Positions 31,990 through 42,178 of a DNA stretch of 64,000 nucleotides are shown here, one piece after another (within the stretch, counting starts at the first letter, position 1; every line of letters starts with the position of its first letter). The position numbers and the translations under genes were made by a program. Source of the stretch: an uncultured Paracoccaceae bacterium (lineage in GTDB: Bacteria; Pseudomonadota; Alphaproteobacteria; Rhodobacterales; Rhodobacteraceae); NCBI GenBank assembly GCA_947503965.1, contig CANNFU010000008.1, positions 124,001 through 188,000 of the forward strand, read 5' to 3'. Below the pieces are notes generated by a model. It was not told the origin of the DNA. It did not search any database and saw only the letters and a list, made by a program, of their open reading frames with translations.

Positions 31990-32649
31990 ATGATGCGGAT
32001 GTCACGGCACCAGAACCCGCTTCCTGTCTTGTGGACCTTTCGGCGCTGCCCTTATGCGATGCGCGCCCGGCTTGCCATTGCCGCCAGCGGATGCCAGGTG
32101 GAATTGCGCGAGATCCTGTTAAAGGACAAGCCTGCCCCGTTTCTGGCGGCTTCCCCCAAAGGCACCGTTCCCGTTGTTGTCACGGGCGACCAAGTGATCG
32201 AGGAAAGCCGCGATGTTATGCAGTGGGCGTTGTCGCAGCATGACCCCGAAGGCTGGCTGGACATGCCAGACAACGGGCATGCGTTGATCGATGCCTGCGA
32301 TGGACCGTTCAAACAGGCCCTTGATCACACCAAATACGCTGTTCGATTTCCTGACCGGGATGAAAACCTTGAACGGGCAAAGGCGCTGACGCACCTTCAG
32401 GATTGGAATGATCGGCTGCTTCGGACGGCCTTTCTGATGGGACCGAGGCGCACACTGGCGGATATGGCCATTCTGCCCTTTGTGCGCCAGTTTGCGAATA
32501 CGGATCGCGCATGGTTTGATGCACAAGGGCTGACCGCCTTGACCAAATGGCTGGATGACTTTCTGCTGTCAGATCGGTTCAATGCGATCATGACGAAATA
32601 CACGCCATGGCAAGACGGGCAGGACCGCATCGTCTTTCCGACACAGTAA
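31990..32649 (+). CDS. Glutathione S-transferase-like protein
   Basis: 219 aa. Thioredoxin-fold N-terminus with LWTFRRCPYAMRARLAIAAS (a C-P-Y-A active-site-like motif) and SPKGTVPVVVTGDQVIEESR (cis-Pro and the glutathione-binding E-S). The C-terminal helical half contains RRTLADMAILPFVRQFA, the usual N-capping box region. Substrate unknown; the CPYAMRAR form resembles glutaredoxin-like or omega-type members. It starts two bases after mtaB and is probably co-transcribed; a second ATG follows directly at 31,993. Confidence 0.85.
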   Translation: MMRMSRHQNPLPVLWTFRRCPYAMRARLAIAASGCQVELREILLKDKPAPFLAASPKGTVPVVVTGDQVIEESRDVMQWALSQHDPEGWLDMPDNGHALIDACDGPFKQALDHTKYAVRFPDRDENLERAKALTHLQDWNDRLLRTAFLMGPRRTLADMAILPFVRQFANTDRAWFDAQGLTALTKWLDDFLLSDRFNAIMTKYTPWQDGQDRIVFPTQ

Positions 32650-32663
32650 CAAGGACCCTGACC

Positions 32664-33269
32664 ATGCAGCTTTTGATGTCACCTGCCTCGCCGTTTGTTC
32701 GAAAAGTGCGCGTGTTGCTGCGCGAAACCGGGCTGCTGGACCAGGTGGAAGAGGTCGACGTTTCAACAACACCCCTTGCGTCCGATCCAATTGTTCTGGC
32801 CGCGAACCCCACCGGCAAGATCCCCGCACTTGTCCGTGGTGATGGGCCGGCGATCTATGACAGCCGCGTGATCACACGGTTTCTGAACGATTATGCCGAT
32901 GCAAATTTGTACCCCACCCACAGCATGTGGGAAATTCTGACGCTAGAGACCACTGCCGACGCGATCATGGATGCCACCGTCACCATGACCTATGAGACAC
33001 GGTTGCGCCCCGTTCCCCAGCAATCTCCCGACTGGATCGAGGCGCAGTGGGGCAAGGCGCATCGCGCCATCTCGGCCATCAACAATCGCTGGATGAGCCA
33101 CCTCGCCGGTCCGTTGAATATCGGTCAGATCGGGGTGGCATGCGCGCTGTCTTATGTTGACCTGCGGCATGATGCGCGCGGATGGCGGAACGGGAATGCG
33201 GCGCTGGCTGAATGGCATGCGGGCTTTGCGGCGCGCGACAGCATGCAAGCAACAGCGGTGACGGGTTAA
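32664..33269 (+). CDS. Glutathione S-transferase family protein
   Basis: 201 aa beginning MQLLMSPASPFVRKVRVLLR, the SPxSPFVRKVR signature of beta-like bacterial GSTs, with NPTGKIPALVRGDGPAIYDS for glutathione contacts. AAGGA lies about nine bases before the ATG at 32,664. The C-terminal half is all-helical with NIGQIGVACALSYVDLRHDA. It is 14 bases after the preceding GST gene, so the two are likely in one transcript; they are not close duplicates. Its stop overlaps that of the converging outer-membrane gene. Confidence 0.86.
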   Translation: MQLLMSPASPFVRKVRVLLRETGLLDQVEEVDVSTTPLASDPIVLAANPTGKIPALVRGDGPAIYDSRVITRFLNDYADANLYPTHSMWEILTLETTADAIMDATVTMTYETRLRPVPQQSPDWIEAQWGKAHRAISAINNRWMSHLAGPLNIGQIGVACALSYVDLRHDARGWRNGNAALAEWHAGFAARDSMQATAVTG

Positions 33270-33913
33270 AAGTTGAAGCTGACGCCGAAATTGACGGCGT
33301 TGGTGAAGATATCACTCTCTAACGTGCCGCCGTCTTCAAGATCGGCAGTGTTGGATGAAAACGTACCCTTGTATTCACCAAAAACCGCCCATTGGTCGTT
33401 GATCGCATAAGAAGCACCGGCGATCCAGGTCGCGGCAGGTCCTGTGATCTGGTAGCCGAATGTTTCGGACCCGCCACTGGTCACTTCCACATGGGGCAAG
33501 GAAACACCGACACCTCCACCGACATAAGGCGTAACCTCACCGAACAATCCGCTCCAGCGGCGGTAGGCATTGACTGTCAGCGTGTTCAGGCCATCCGTGA
33601 ACTCAAGTACGTCGTAACCTGCGGGCAGATCATCGTCCTTGGGGTAAACTTTGTTATGGGCAAAGTCCAAACCGAAGCCAAACGATGGGGTGCGCCAGTG
33701 CGTCGCACGAAAACCATAATAGATGGGGGCCTCTGCTGACCGGCCTTCCCAATCCTGTTCAAAATCATCATCTGCAATGACATCGTCACCACGAATCGAG
33801 ATGTCCGACGGCGGGGCCGACTGCACGCCACCATAAAAGCTCAGCTCGACTTCGGCGGCGACAAAGGCCGGAAGCGACGCGAGACAGAGACAAAGCGATG
33901 GCAGTAGCTTCAT
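33266..33913 (-). CDS. Outer-membrane beta-barrel protein
   Basis: 215 aa. A signal peptide (MKLLPSLCLCLASLPAFVAA) is followed by an eight-stranded-barrel pattern of alternating hydrophobic residues: VELSFYGGVQSAPPS, PSFGFGLDFAHNKVY, GEVTPYVGGGVGVSLPHVEV, DQWAVFGEYKGTFSS, ending in the C-terminal Phe motif NAVNFGVSFNF used for barrel insertion. It resembles small OmpW/OmpA-like or lipid A-modifying-type porins; exact role unknown. The start at the MKLL codon is chosen for the signal peptide; the frame is open further upstream. Stands alone on its strand. Confidence 0.82.
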   Translation of the reverse strand: MKLLPSLCLCLASLPAFVAAEVELSFYGGVQSAPPSDISIRGDDVIADDDFEQDWEGRSAEAPIYYGFRATHWRTPSFGFGLDFAHNKVYPKDDDLPAGYDVLEFTDGLNTLTVNAYRRWSGLFGEVTPYVGGGVGVSLPHVEVTSGGSETFGYQITGPAATWIAGASYAINDQWAVFGEYKGTFSSNTADLEDGGTLESDIFTNAVNFGVSFNF

Positions 33914-34337
33914 AAAGTGGTTCCAGGACGAGTGGCAGTGATTTTGAAGTAAACCTGCAACCACCGGCTGACAACAAAACAATAAGTGAGGTCGCGATGA
34001 CGGCGAAATAATGTGTCGCTGCTGTCACAAACCACGGTTTTTCAAGGGAAATGTGGGGATTTCCGCCGATCAACCTACGCAGGGGTAGATTTTTGAGAAA
34101 GACAAGATGCTCGGCGGCGGCAAAAGATCAGATGTTTCCAATCCGATTCTTTTTGCCGACTTTTACTCTCTTTTCGTACTTTTGCCTGATGAGCGAACGC
34201 GAAACACGCCTGCGCCTGATTGTCCGCTGGACGTCAATCACTTTGATGGCTAAACAACGCGCGGATGGACGAATGGAAACATTGGTCTACTTATTTCGTG
34301 GGCAAACGGCCCGAATTCTGAAACGGAGATGCACCCA
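33914..34337. other. Divergent promoter region ahead of petABC
   Basis: About 420 bases with no convincing gene, between the outer-membrane gene (minus) and petA (plus). It must carry both promoters. A 121-codon open frame here (34,051-34,416) overlaps petA and has no family features. I see no clear operator. Confidence 0.5.
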
Positions 34338-34895
34338 GTGTCACATGCAGACGACCACCAGGGCACACGCCGCGACTTTCTCTATTATGCCACTGCCGGT
34401 GCCGGCGTGGTGGTAACGGGCGCTGCGGTCTGGCCACTGGTCAACCAAATGAACCCATCAGCGGATGTTCTCGCGCTTGCCTCGATCCGCGTTGATGTCA
34501 GCGCCGTTGACCCAGGCACGCAGATTACCGTGCTTTGGCAGGGTAAACCGGTCTTTATTCGCGCCCGTACCGAGGACGAAATCGCCGAGGCCCGCGCCGT
34601 TGACGTCAGCGACCTGCCTGACCCGGATGCGTACAATGAAAACCTGGGTGAGGTCCCTGCCACCGACGAAAACCGGGCGTTGACCGAAGATGGAGTCTGG
34701 CTGGTCCAAATGGGTGTTTGTACCCACCTTGGCTGTGTACCTTTGGGTGACGCGGGTGATTTCGGCGGCTGGTTCTGCCCCTGCCACGGGTCGCACTATG
34801 ATACAGCTGGTCGGATCCGGCGCGGTCCGGCACCGCGCAACCTGCCAATTCCCGTCGCCGCGTTTGTCGACGAAACCACAATTCAACTCGGTTAA
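34338..34895 (+). CDS. petA: Ubiquinol-cytochrome c reductase iron-sulfur (Rieske) subunit
   Basis: 185 aa, the Rieske protein of the cytochrome bc1 complex, which takes electrons from quinol to cytochrome c1. A Tat-type N-terminal anchor ([19 protein letters not shown]) is followed by the cluster-binding boxes [10 protein letters not shown] and CPCHGSHYD, with two Cys and two His in the right places. The start used is the GTG at 34,338, ten bases after GGAG; the in-frame ATG nine bases earlier abuts the GGAG and is less likely. First gene of petABC. Confidence 0.93.
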   Translation: MSHADDHQGTRRDFLYYATAGAGVVVTGAAVWPLVNQMNPSADVLALASIRVDVSAVDPGTQITVLWQGKPVFIRARTEDEIAEARAVDVSDLPDPDAYNENLGEVPATDENRALTEDGVWLVQMGVCTHLGCVPLGDAGDFGGWFCPCHGSHYDTAGRIRRGPAPRNLPIPVAAFVDETTIQLG

Positions 34896-34907
34896 GGAGA
34901 GAAAGCC

Positions 34908-36257
34908 ATGGGCGGAATTCCCCACGACCATTACGAACCCAAGACAAAGGGCGAAAAGTGGCTGCACTCGCGGCTTCCCATCGTCGGGTTGATGTATGAC
35001 ACCCTGATGATCCCTACCCCCAAGAACCTGAACTGGATGTGGATCTGGGGTATCGTTCTTGTCTTCACACTCGTGCTGCAGATCATCACCGGCATCGTGC
35101 TGGTAATGCACTATGTGCCGCATGTGGACATGGCCTTTGCCTCGGTCGAACACATCATGCGTGATGTGAACGGCGGGCACATGATCCGCTACTTCCACCA
35201 GAACGGTGCGTCACTGTTCTTTATCGCCGTTTATGCGCATATCTTCCGCTCCCTCTATTACGGCTCTTACAAGTCACCGCGCGAGGTGACATGGGTCGTC
35301 GGCATGCTGATGTATGTCCTGATGATGGGCACGGCATTCATGGGTTATGTGCTACCTTGGGGGCAGATGTCGTTCCACGGCACGGCTGTGATCACCGGCT
35401 TGTTCGGTGCGATCCCGTTCATCGGTGAATCCGTACAGGTCTGGCTGCTGGGCACGCCGAATGGCGCGATTGCGCAGCCTGCGCTGAACCGCTTCTTCTC
35501 GCTGCACTATCTGCTGCCCTTTATCCTGCTGGGTCTGACAATCGTGCACGTCTGGGCGTTCCACACCACCGGCAACAACAACCCAACAGGGGTTGAGGTG
35601 CGGCGCACATCGAAAGAGGACGCAGCCAAAGATACGCTGCCTTTCTGGCCTTACTTCGTGATCAAGGACCTGTTTGCGCTGGCAATCATCCTGGCACTGT
35701 TTGTGGCTGTTGTGGGCTTCATGCCGAACTATCTGGGTCACCCGGATAACTACATCCCGGCCAACCCGCTGGCGACACCATCGCATATCGTGCCGGAATG
35801 GTACTTCCTGCCGTTCTACGCTGTTTTGCGCGCGTTCGACCAGGATGTGTGGCTGGTGATTGCTGTGAACTGGATCACCTTCGGCATCATCGACGCCAAG
35901 TTCTTTGGTGTGATCGCGATGTTTGGTGCAATCGTTGTGATGGCGCTGGCGCCATGGCTGGATACATCCACCGTACGTTCCGGTCGCTACCGCCCGATGT
36001 TCAAATGGTGGTTCTGGCTGTTCGTCGTGAACTTCATCCTGCTGATGTGGGTTGGCGCGCGCCCGGCAGAAGGGATTTATCCCTATATCGCCCTGATCGG
36101 GTCGACCTATTGGTTCGCCTACTTTCTGGTGATCCTGCCGCTGCTTGGTGTGATCGAAAAGCCGAACACGCCACCGGCAACCATCGAAGAAGACTTCAAC
36201 GCGCACTACGCGCCGAAAAGTGACGGTGCAAAGCCCGTCGCCAGCCCGGCCGAGTGA
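34908..36257 (+). CDS. petB: Cytochrome b of the bc1 complex
   Basis: 449 aa, the quinone-oxidising membrane subunit with two b haems. Eight membrane helices are visible. Haem-ligand histidines occur in [20 protein letters not shown] and [20 protein letters not shown]. The quinol-site motif PEWY is present in [28 protein letters not shown] precedes the ATG. Length is typical for alphaproteobacterial PetB. It follows petA by 12 bases. Confidence 0.96.
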   Translation: MGGIPHDHYEPKTKGEKWLHSRLPIVGLMYDTLMIPTPKNLNWMWIWGIVLVFTLVLQIITGIVLVMHYVPHVDMAFASVEHIMRDVNGGHMIRYFHQNGASLFFIAVYAHIFRSLYYGSYKSPREVTWVVGMLMYVLMMGTAFMGYVLPWGQMSFHGTAVITGLFGAIPFIGESVQVWLLGTPNGAIAQPALNRFFSLHYLLPFILLGLTIVHVWAFHTTGNNNPTGVEVRRTSKEDAAKDTLPFWPYFVIKDLFALAIILALFVAVVGFMPNYLGHPDNYIPANPLATPSHIVPEWYFLPFYAVLRAFDQDVWLVIAVNWITFGIIDAKFFGVIAMFGAIVVMALAPWLDTSTVRSGRYRPMFKWWFWLFVVNFILLMWVGARPAEGIYPYIALIGSTYWFAYFLVILPLLGVIEKPNTPPATIEEDFNAHYAPKSDGAKPVASPAE

Positions 36258-36273
36258 GAAAGGACCAAACGTA

Positions 36274-37131
36274 ATGTTCCGTAAACTATCACTCACCGCT
36301 GCAATGGCGCTTGCCCTGACGACAGGGCAAGCAACCGCGGCCGAGCTTGAAACAGAGATCACAGACTACGATTTCTCGTTCGAGGGTCCATTCGGCAGCT
36401 TTGACCAGATGCAGCTTCAGCGTGGGCTTCAGGTCTACACCGAAATCTGCGCGGCGTGCCACGGTCTGGAATATGTCGCATTCCGCAACCTGTCCGATGA
36501 CGGTGGCCCCGGCCTGCCCGAAGATCAGATGCGGGCCTACGCAGAGTTCTATGAGGTGTTCGATCAATCACTGTTTGACGGCGAAGGCGATTTTCGCCCC
36601 GCAACACCAGCCGACAAGTTTCCTGCGTCCAGCCTGTCAAACGCGCCTGACCTCAGCCTGATGGCCAAGGCACGTGCGGGTTTCCACGGACCCTATGGTA
36701 CCGGGATCAGCCAGTTCGTGAATGGTATGGGTGGCGCGGAATACATCGCGTCCCTATTGACCGGCTATCACGAAGAGCCTGAATGCGCGCTGGAAGGCGA
36801 GCCGATGGATGGCTTCTACAACGTGGCTTTTGCTGCGGGTGGCTTCCCCGAAAGCTGCAAGGACGAGAATGGCAAGCACAAGGTGCCTGGCAGCTGGATC
36901 GCAATGGCGCCACCGCTTTATGGCGATGACGTTGATTACGCTGACGGCCACTCAACCGAGCTTGCGGAAGTTGCAAAGGATGTTTCTGCCTTCCTGATGT
37001 GGACAGCAGAACCCAAGCTGATGGCGCGCAAGCAGGCCGGTCTGACGGGTGTGCTGTTTCTGACGGTTCTGTCGGTATTGCTCTACCTGACAAACAAACG
37101 TCTGTGGGCACCACACAAGGGCAAAGAGTAA
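36274..37131 (+). CDS. petC: Cytochrome c1
   Basis: 285 aa. A cleavable signal ([20 protein letters not shown]) is followed by the haem-binding CAACH in [20 protein letters not shown]; the distal Met is probably in the [13 protein letters not shown] segment. One C-terminal membrane helix ([20 protein letters not shown]) anchors it. AAAGGA lies ahead of the ATG at 36,274. It carries electrons from the Rieske protein to soluble or membrane cytochrome c. Last gene of the operon, with a strong terminator 20 bases on. Confidence 0.95.
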   Translation: MFRKLSLTAAMALALTTGQATAAELETEITDYDFSFEGPFGSFDQMQLQRGLQVYTEICAACHGLEYVAFRNLSDDGGPGLPEDQMRAYAEFYEVFDQSLFDGEGDFRPATPADKFPASSLSNAPDLSLMAKARAGFHGPYGTGISQFVNGMGGAEYIASLLTGYHEEPECALEGEPMDGFYNVAFAAGGFPESCKDENGKHKVPGSWIAMAPPLYGDDVDYADGHSTELAEVAKDVSAFLMWTAEPKLMARKQAGLTGVLFLTVLSVLLYLTNKRLWAPHKGKE

Positions 37132-37151
37132 GCCGGACACGATTATCAAAC

Positions 37152-37183
37152 AAAGGCCCGCTGCTACACAGCGGGCCTTTTGC
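37152..37183 (+). terminator. Intrinsic terminator of petABC
   Basis: A perfect 12-base-pair stem AAAGGCCCGCTG (37,152-37,163) with CAGCGGGCCTTT (37,169-37,180), loop CTACA, running into TTTTGCTTT. It lies right after petC and also before the converging thiQ gene, so it may act in both directions. Confidence 0.9.
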
Positions 37184-37198
37184 TTTGGTAGGATGGGT

Positions 37199-37903
37199 TT
37201 AACCCATCCCCACCCCCAAATAACTGACCAGTGCCGCAGGTGGGTCCGCAAACAGCGCATCCGTCCCAACGGGCGCCGCCGCCACGCCATCAGCGACCAG
37301 CACCACCTGATCCGCAATCCGCTTTGCATCTGCCGGATCGTGGGTGACCATGATCAAGGTCCGCCTACCTGCCGCCAGTTGCGTCTGCACCAGATCCAGC
37401 ATGTCGTCCTTCAACCCCGGCCCCAATGCGGCAAAGGGCTCATCCAGCAGCACAATCGGTCTGTCAGCGATCAACACCCGCGCCAGTGCCGCACGGCTTT
37501 GCTGCCCGCCTGACAATGCAGCGGGTTTGCGGTGATCAAAACCCGCCAACCCCACCTGGGCCAACACATCTGATATACGATCTTTGTCAGCCGCACTCAG
37601 CCGCAAGTTCGGGCGCAGGGCAAGCCCGACATTCTGCGCAATCGTCAAATGGGGAAACAGGTTATTGTCCTGAAACAGAACGCTCATTGGGCGATCGCCC
37701 GGCGCATCGTATGCCAGATCACGGCTGTCCCACAAAACCGCACCCGATACAGGTGCCAGAAAACCCGCCAAAGCACCCAGCAGGGTTGATTTACCCGCGC
37801 CAGACGGACCGATTAAAGCGGTCACCTTTCCTGGGGCAAACTGCAGATCGGCAGATAGCACAAAGTCGCCCTGCCGCAGCTCCAGCGCCTTACACTCAAG
37901 CAT
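37199..37903 (-). CDS. thiQ: Thiamine ABC transporter ATP-binding protein
   Basis: 234 aa ABC ATPase. Walker A GPSGAGKST at about residues 31-39, Q-loop LFQDNNLF, signature ALSGGQQSRAALARVL, Walker B IVLLDEPFAAL, and switch His in VTHDPADAK. Together with thiP and thiB it imports thiamine or thiamine pyrophosphate. The ATG at 37,903 overlaps thiP by eight bases; a longer frame upstream is inside thiP. Last gene of an operon under the TPP riboswitch. Confidence 0.93.
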   Translation of the reverse strand: MLECKALELRQGDFVLSADLQFAPGKVTALIGPSGAGKSTLLGALAGFLAPVSGAVLWDSRDLAYDAPGDRPMSVLFQDNNLFPHLTIAQNVGLALRPNLRLSAADKDRISDVLAQVGLAGFDHRKPAALSGGQQSRAALARVLIADRPIVLLDEPFAALGPGLKDDMLDLVQTQLAAGRRTLIMVTHDPADAKRIADQVVLVADGVAAAPVGTDALFADPPAALVSYLGVGMG

Positions 37904-39419
37904 CTGCCCGCCCCCCGCGATCACAAATCCAGAACAACGCAAGGCTTAGGGCCAGCAACACCAGTGCAGCCCCTGCTGCATCAGCCATCCGGTAGGCCCC
38001 CATCAATCTGTACATCGCCAGCGGCAGTGTTTCCTGCGCTTGCCCTGCAAACAGCGTGATCACCCCCAGATCCCCCATGGACAATGCGGCGGCCAGACCT
38101 GCAGCAAAGCCCAAGGGGCGTCGGACCCGCGGCAAAACCACAATGCGCACCCATGACCAACCTGTCAGGTTCAGTGATATCGCCAAACGACCAAAGTCGG
38201 ATTGGACCGCCGCCACCGCGGGTGCCACCGCGCGCAGCGCAAAAGGCAATGCCAGTGTTGCATTCACCAGCATCGTGACGATCAAAGCAACATCTGACGG
38301 TCGCACGAATGGAAAGACAATCAGGAACGCACCCGTTCCGACAACCAAACCAGATGCAGCCAGTGGCAGGACCCCGATTACAGACACCAATGCACCACCG
38401 CGCAACGCCAGCGCGAGCGCCATAGCCACACACAGCATCGCCGACCCGATTGCCACGATGACCGAGCGGAGTGCGGCGGCCCATATGCTGGTGGGCAAAT
38501 CAAACAAGCCCGGCAAACCACGCAAAACAACCATGCTGAGCGGAAGCAGCAAAAACACCGTAGCTGCAGCGATAAAGATATAATCCAGCACCGGTCGGTC
38601 CGTATCCCAGCGTTGCACGACCCGGTCGAGCCCCGCGCCCATCCCGTCAACAAGACTGATCCGCCAGACCACGGCCGCCGCCATTACGCATAGGGCAAAC
38701 TGCACACAGGCCAGCAAGGCCGCGCGCCCCAGATCAAAGTCAAACCGCAGCGCCTGATAAATCGCAAGCTCCACAGTCGTCGCACGCGGCCCACCACCCA
38801 AGGTCAGCGCCACGGCAAAGCTGGTCAGGCAGATCAGGAAAATCACCAAAAACGTGCTTGGGGCGACTGCGCGCAGCATTGGCCATTCCAGCATACGCCA
38901 AACCGACGCGTTCAGGGTTGCCGCCAGCCGAAACCGCTCTGCCGGTATGGCCAGCCATCCTTGCAGGATCAGGCGGATCGCCAAAGGCAGGTTAAAGAAC
39001 ACATGCGCCAGAACCACCCCGTGAAACCCGAAGATCGAAATCGGTTCAAACCCCAACCCGGTCAGCGCATTGTTCACCATGCCACCACGCCCGAACACCG
39101 CGAGCAGGCCCAGCACCGCCACGATGACAGGCAAAAGAAACGGCGCGCCCAATAGCGTGATCAGCATCTGACGCCCGGCAAAGCGCCGACGCGCCAGCGC
39201 GCGCGCCACAGGTATTGCCAGAACAACGCTCAGACCGGCAGAGACAAGCGCCTGAACAATCGTAAATCGGATCGCCGCCCAATCGGCGACCGACAGGCCA
39301 GCATCCCACTTGGCCCGCCACGCGACCGCAGCCAGCGTACCAATGGTCAACAGCAGGACCAGCGCCGCTGCTGCGGCGCCGGGCCAGAACGGTGTTATTG
39401 CGACAGGGCTGCGCGCCAT
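37896..39419 (-). CDS. thiP: Thiamine ABC transporter permease
   Basis: 507 aa, about twelve membrane helices in two homologous halves, each with a cytoplasmic loop resembling the EAA motif of importers (ERFRLAATLNASVWRMLEWP; FGRLAISLNLTGWSWVRIV followed by LPRVRRPLG). The two-in-one layout is the ThiP form. It overlaps thiB by 25 bases at its start and thiQ at its end. Expression should follow the upstream TPP riboswitch. Confidence 0.92.
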   Translation of the reverse strand: MARSPVAITPFWPGAAAAALVLLLTIGTLAAVAWRAKWDAGLSVADWAAIRFTIVQALVSAGLSVVLAIPVARALARRRFAGRQMLITLLGAPFLLPVIVAVLGLLAVFGRGGMVNNALTGLGFEPISIFGFHGVVLAHVFFNLPLAIRLILQGWLAIPAERFRLAATLNASVWRMLEWPMLRAVAPSTFLVIFLICLTSFAVALTLGGGPRATTVELAIYQALRFDFDLGRAALLACVQFALCVMAAAVVWRISLVDGMGAGLDRVVQRWDTDRPVLDYIFIAAATVFLLLPLSMVVLRGLPGLFDLPTSIWAAALRSVIVAIGSAMLCVAMALALALRGGALVSVIGVLPLAASGLVVGTGAFLIVFPFVRPSDVALIVTMLVNATLALPFALRAVAPAVAAVQSDFGRLAISLNLTGWSWVRIVVLPRVRRPLGFAAGLAAALSMGDLGVITLFAGQAQETLPLAMYRLMGAYRMADAAGAALVLLALSLALFWICDRGGRADA

Positions 39420-40384
39420 TCATCCAGCGCCGCATCACGCTTGGCCGCCGCATCCTCGGGCGACAAAAGCAAGGATTTTTCCGGTGTCATCAGTGTTTCA
39501 AATCCCTCGGGCAGCCCCTCTGCCGGAGTCACGGCAGGATACATCCAGTTGGTTGTTGGAATAATGCTTTGGAACGCATCGGACACCATGAAGGCCAGAA
39601 ACTGATCCGCCAATTCCGGCTGATCGGTTGCAGCCAGCTTTCCGGCCACTTCAACCTGCATATAATGCCCCTCGTCAAAGCGCCACGCCACCTTGCTTGC
39701 GTCATCCTCGGCGATCAGGTGATAGGCGGGTGATGTAGTGTAGGACAGAACCGCGTCAGCCTCACCATCCAGAAACATGCCATAGGCCTCGGACCAGCCG
39801 GGCGTGACGGTCACAATGTTATCGGCCAGATCGGCCCACACTGCGTCCGCTTCATCGCCATAGGCCGCCTTCACCCACATCAGCAGACCCAAACCGGGTG
39901 TTGATGATCGTGGGTCCTGAATAACCACCTGCACGTCACTTTCCGCCAAGGCGCGCAATGATGTCGGCGCGGCGTCCCCTTCATTGCCGACAAAGGCGAA
40001 ATAGCCCCAGTCAAACGGCAAAAATTCGGGATCAGTCCATGCAATCGGCAGGCTCAGGTCAACCTCCACACCATGCGGTGCAAACAGACCAGTTTCACGC
40101 GCCGCTGCGGTCAGGTTCGTATCCAGACCCAGCACGATATCGGCATCAGTGCGCGGCCCTTCCAACTGCAACCGCGCAAGCAAGGCGGCACCATCGCCGG
40201 TGCCCACAAATTGCAGATCACAGGCGCAGGTTTCCTCAAATGCGGCCTCAACCGACGGGCCGGGCCCCCATTCACTGACAAAACTGTCATAGGTCATCAC
40301 TTGCAGCACCGGGGTCTCGGCCAGTGCGCCCGTGGCGCAAAGGGCAAGTCCCGCAACAGCTGGCAGATAGGTGGGTGTCTTCAT
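39395..40384 (-). CDS. thiB: Thiamine-binding periplasmic protein
   Basis: 329 aa with a signal peptide (MKTPTYLPAVAGLALCATGA, then LAETP). VLQVMTYDSFVSEWGPGPSV is the ThiB family start; ADIVLGLDTNLTAAARETGL and DGEADAVLSYTTSPAYHLIA line the ligand cleft in the family. The start at 40,384 is chosen for the signal peptide over an ATG four codons upstream. First gene of thiBPQ, about 50 bases after the riboswitch. Confidence 0.93.
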   Translation of the reverse strand: MKTPTYLPAVAGLALCATGALAETPVLQVMTYDSFVSEWGPGPSVEAAFEETCACDLQFVGTGDGAALLARLQLEGPRTDADIVLGLDTNLTAAARETGLFAPHGVEVDLSLPIAWTDPEFLPFDWGYFAFVGNEGDAAPTSLRALAESDVQVVIQDPRSSTPGLGLLMWVKAAYGDEADAVWADLADNIVTVTPGWSEAYGMFLDGEADAVLSYTTSPAYHLIAEDDASKVAWRFDEGHYMQVEVAGKLAATDQPELADQFLAFMVSDAFQSIIPTTNWMYPAVTPAEGLPEGFETLMTPEKSLLLSPEDAAAKRDAALDEWRAALSQ

Positions 40385-40433
40385 CGTATCCTCCAAATGC
40401 GACGGGCGGATTGGGGGATAGCTGATCGGCTAA

Positions 40434-40514
40434 ACCTTCCCTCCGCCGGTCTTAACCGGTTCAGGTTCAACGGGTCCGCTTGACGCATCTCAGCCATATC
40501 TGGCCCCCCGAGGT
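40434..40514 (-). ncRNA. TPP riboswitch (THI element) upstream of thiBPQ
   Basis: The minus strand carries the conserved parts of the thiamine-pyrophosphate aptamer in order: closing stem TCGGGGGGCC, GGCTGAGATG, then GACCCGTTGAACCTGA, and the final GGCGGAGGGAAGG. Binding of TPP should shut down the transport operon, which starts 50 bases on. This position and the CTGAGA and GAACCTGA boxes make the call secure. Confidence 0.95.
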
Positions 40515-40610
40515 ATGCCTTAGCTAGGCCGGATTGCGAGGCAGGGCAAGGTGAAACCACTTGAGCCCGCTTGACACCCCCGCTAGACCCGATCCGCAAA
40601 GGGGACGTTC

Positions 40611-41714
40611 ATGTCGATCAACAGTTTCGGTCATCTGTTTCGGTTCACCACATGGGGTGAAAGCCACGGGCCTGCTTTGGGCGCGACGGTTGATGGTTGC
40701 CCACCGCGTGTCCCGCTTAAGGCGGCGATGATACAGCAATGGATGGACAAGCGCCGTCCGGGTCTGAACAAGAATACGACCCAGCGCAACGAACCCGACG
40801 CGGTCGAAATCCTGTCAGGCGTGTTCGAAGGGCAGACAACCGGCACGCCGATCCAGTTGATGATCCGCAACACCGATCAACGGTCAAAGGATTATGGCGA
40901 TATCGCCTATACATTCCGGCCCGGCCATGCGGATATCACCTATCACCAGAAATACGGAATTCGCGATTATCGCGGCGGCGGGCGTTCGTCGGCCCGCGAA
41001 ACTGCATCACGCGTGGCCGCAGGCGGCGTGGCGCGCGAAGCGATCAAGGCGATTGCCCCGAATGTGCAGATCAAGGGTTACATGACCCAGATGGGCACCA
41101 AGCAGATCGACCGGGCGCGGATGGATTGGGCGCAGATTGACCACAACGATTTCTTCTGTCCTGACGCGCAGGCCGCGCAGGAATGGGAAGAGTATCTGCA
41201 ATGGCTACGCAAAGACGATCATAATTCGGTCGGCGCGATCATCGAGGTTGTCGCGCGGGGCGTGCCAGCAGGCATTGGCGCCCCGATTTATGCCAAGTTA
41301 GACACGGATCTGGCTGCCGCGATGATGTCGATCAATGCCGTGAAAGGCGTGGAGATCGGCGAGGGCATGGCCGCCGCCGCGCTCACCGGGCGGGACAACG
41401 CGGATGAGATTTTCATGGGGCAAGGCGGGCCGGAATACAGCTCTAACCATGCAGGTGGCATTCTGGGCGGGATCAGCACCGGCCAGGACATAGTGGTGCG
41501 GTTTGCCGTCAAACCGACCTCATCCATCCTGTCCCCGCGCAAATCCATTCGCATGGATGGGACAGAGACCGAGGTGATCACCAAAGGCCGCCACGACCCC
41601 TGCGTCGGCATCCGCGCGGTTCCCGTGGGTGAGGCAATGATGGCCTGCGTGATCCTTGACCACCTTCTGCTCGATCGCGGTCAAACCGGCGGCAAACGGG
41701 GACAGATCGGCTAG
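40611..41714 (+). CDS. aroC: Chorismate synthase
   Basis: 367 aa. Converts EPSP to chorismate with reduced FMN, the last step of the shikimate pathway. [40 protein letters not shown], and [20 protein letters not shown] are the three AroC signatures, with the key His and Arg residues present. GGGGACGTTC precedes the ATG. Monocistronic, divergent from the thiBPQ leader, and ends in a hairpin. Confidence 0.97.
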   Translation: MSINSFGHLFRFTTWGESHGPALGATVDGCPPRVPLKAAMIQQWMDKRRPGLNKNTTQRNEPDAVEILSGVFEGQTTGTPIQLMIRNTDQRSKDYGDIAYTFRPGHADITYHQKYGIRDYRGGGRSSARETASRVAAGGVAREAIKAIAPNVQIKGYMTQMGTKQIDRARMDWAQIDHNDFFCPDAQAAQEWEEYLQWLRKDDHNSVGAIIEVVARGVPAGIGAPIYAKLDTDLAAAMMSINAVKGVEIGEGMAAAALTGRDNADEIFMGQGGPEYSSNHAGGILGGISTGQDIVVRFAVKPTSSILSPRKSIRMDGTETEVITKGRHDPCVGIRAVPVGEAMMACVILDHLLLDRGQTGGKRGQIG

Positions 41715-41724
41715 GCAACACACC

Positions 41725-41745
41725 GTCCCGGACCTGATCCGGGAC
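41725..41745. repeat. Palindromic intergenic element after aroC
   Basis: GTCCCGGA, spacer CCTGA, TCCGGGAC: eight perfect base pairs. It lies between converging aroC and thioredoxin genes and has no T-tract. This GTCCCGGA...TCCGGGAC palindrome recurs in Rhodobacteraceae intergenic DNA in my memory. It may still help end transcription. Confidence 0.5.
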
Positions 41746-41747
41746 CT

Positions 41748-42164
41748 CTAGCTCGCCCCGCTCGCGGCCAGTGCCGTATCCATCAACGCCTGAATATCGC
41801 CGCGCGAGGTGCCCGCGACAATGCGCCCCAACTCATCCTCGCCCTTCATCACCACAAGGGTTGATCGGCGCGGAATGTTCAACTCGGTCGCCAATTCACC
41901 GCGCCCGTATTCATCCCAATCGACATTGATGAAGGTGATGTTCTCATCATAGGCCGGGTTGTCGGCACGCAACTGACCAATCACCCGTTCCTGCGCGCGG
42001 CAGGTCGTGCACCAGGACGCTTTGAAGTCGACAAACAGCGTCTCGCCGGCTGCCAGTCGTTCACGGACCAGACCCGGTATGTAATCCAGTGTCTCGCTTG
42101 CGTGTGCGACCATGGGCGTTACCAAAGCGGCCGCTGTCACGGCCATAAATTCACGACGTTTCAT
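41748..42164 (-). CDS. Periplasmic thioredoxin-like protein
   Basis: 138 aa. Signal MKRREFMAVTAAALVTPMVA, then a thioredoxin fold with active site SWCTTCRAQE at about residues 50-57, and IPRRSTLVVMKG with the cis-Pro region changed to R-R-S-T. Lying 14 bases after the ccdA-like gene, it is likely the periplasmic partner that receives electrons through that protein, for thiol reduction in the envelope (for example in cytochrome c maturation). Confidence 0.83.
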   Translation of the reverse strand: MKRREFMAVTAAALVTPMVAHASETLDYIPGLVRERLAAGETLFVDFKASWCTTCRAQERVIGQLRADNPAYDENITFINVDWDEYGRGELATELNIPRRSTLVVMKGEDELGRIVAGTSRGDIQALMDTALAASGAS

Positions 42165-42178
42165 CCATATCTCCTTGG

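Noticed and set aside
34051..34416. 121-codon open frame ahead of petA
   Set aside because: Overlaps the Rieske gene in another frame, low-complexity basic sequence, no start signal.
35352..36362. 336-codon open frame antisense to petB
   Set aside because: Pure shadow of a GC-rich coding gene; petB is certain on the other strand.
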